DNA of 47,020 nt from Acidimicrobiales bacterium (GTDB taxonomy: Bacteria > Actinomycetota > Acidimicrobiia > Acidimicrobiales > VFJN01). The position numbers and the translations under genes were made by a program. The stretch covers positions 1 through 47,020 of the forward strand of contig DATHJB010000219.1 of NCBI GenBank assembly GCA_035316325.1, written 5' to 3'. The first letter of the stretch is position 1; each line of letters starts with the position of its first letter. A model generated the notes under the pieces. The model saw nothing but the letters and a program-made list of their open reading frames with translations, did no database searches and was not told where the DNA came from. Below, in pieces: positions 46,939 to 47,020 of the stretch.

Positions 46939-47020
46939 GCGCGCTCCCGGCGATCAGGTCGGCGAACTCGGCGAACAGGTAGCGGCTGTCGTGGGGACCC
47001 GGCCCGGCCTCGGGGTGGTA
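46925..47020 (-). CDS. carA: Carbamoyl-phosphate synthase small subunit, C-terminal end only
   Basis: Only the last 31 residues and stop are in the window: [19 protein letters not shown] and so on. The His and Glu of the QYHPE-type segment complete the Cys-His-Glu triad of the class I glutamine amidotransferase domain, which passes ammonia to CarB. The gene continues past the right edge. The stop overlaps the carB start by 14 bases, as expected for carAB. Confidence 0.9.

Overview
The window is a GC-rich stretch (by eye about 70% G+C or more) of core bacterial chromosome. Nearly every gene lies on the minus strand. The gene order carA-carB-pyrD-pyrF-mihF-kinase-rpoZ-coaBC-metK-priA ... def-fmt-rsmB ... 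ribD-ribE-ribBA-ribH-hisG ... infC-rpmI-rplT-trmH-pheS-pheT ... argCJBDFRGH is a signature actinobacterial arrangement. Actinobacterial integration host factor (mihF), a degenerate PriA and an Eis-like acetyltransferase support this. Several features point away from mycobacteria and streptomycetes: a group I PyrF, a class 1 PyrD and an archaeal-type CMP kinase where gmk normally sits. An Acidimicrobiia-like lineage is my best guess, by inference only.

Layout from left to right. 66-2983: an OmpA-like lipoprotein, a Nudix hydrolase, a crotonase-fold protein and a 3-methyladenine DNA glycosylase. 2983-11966: a complete eight-gene arginine operon (argC, J, B, D, F, R, G, H; transcribed right to left), almost all junctions being 4-base stop/start overlaps, with an ARG-box-like palindrome just upstream of argC. 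12094-13542: a divergent pair (DUF4234 membrane protein; luciferase-like oxidoreductase). 13608-19141: the translation operon infC-rpmI-rplT-trmH-pheS-pheT. infC appears to start at ATA and has a terminator-like hairpin in its leader. 19460-20661: a plus-strand pair (DUF1844-like protein; SGNH hydrolase). 20723-25883: cold-shock-like protein, hisG, the riboflavin genes ribD-ribE-ribBA-ribH and a Mog/MoaB protein.

25880-31006 looks accessory: a YjbR-like protein, a Doc-type toxin-antitoxin pair with a perfect operator palindrome, a membrane-anchored orphan, an animal-type haem peroxidase with its own promoter, and a chromate transporter. 30993-39019 returns to housekeeping genes: rsmB, fmt, def, an Eis-like GNAT (plus strand), mtnA, priA and metK. 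39016-47020 holds coaBC, rpoZ, the CMP kinase, mihF and the pyrimidine genes pyrF, pyrD, carB and the tail of carA.

The most unusual structure is a dispersed family of hairpin-forming palindromes of about 45-55 bp. I count six copies in 47 kb. Four abut or lie close to stop codons in short intergenic gaps. Two lie inside essential genes (coaBC and priA) and are read through in frame, adding about 17 residues each. Other points of interest are a 22-bp palindrome matching the KstR-type operator consensus directly over the predicted ribD promoter, a long acidic tail on argininosuccinate lyase, and a structured insertion in CarB.
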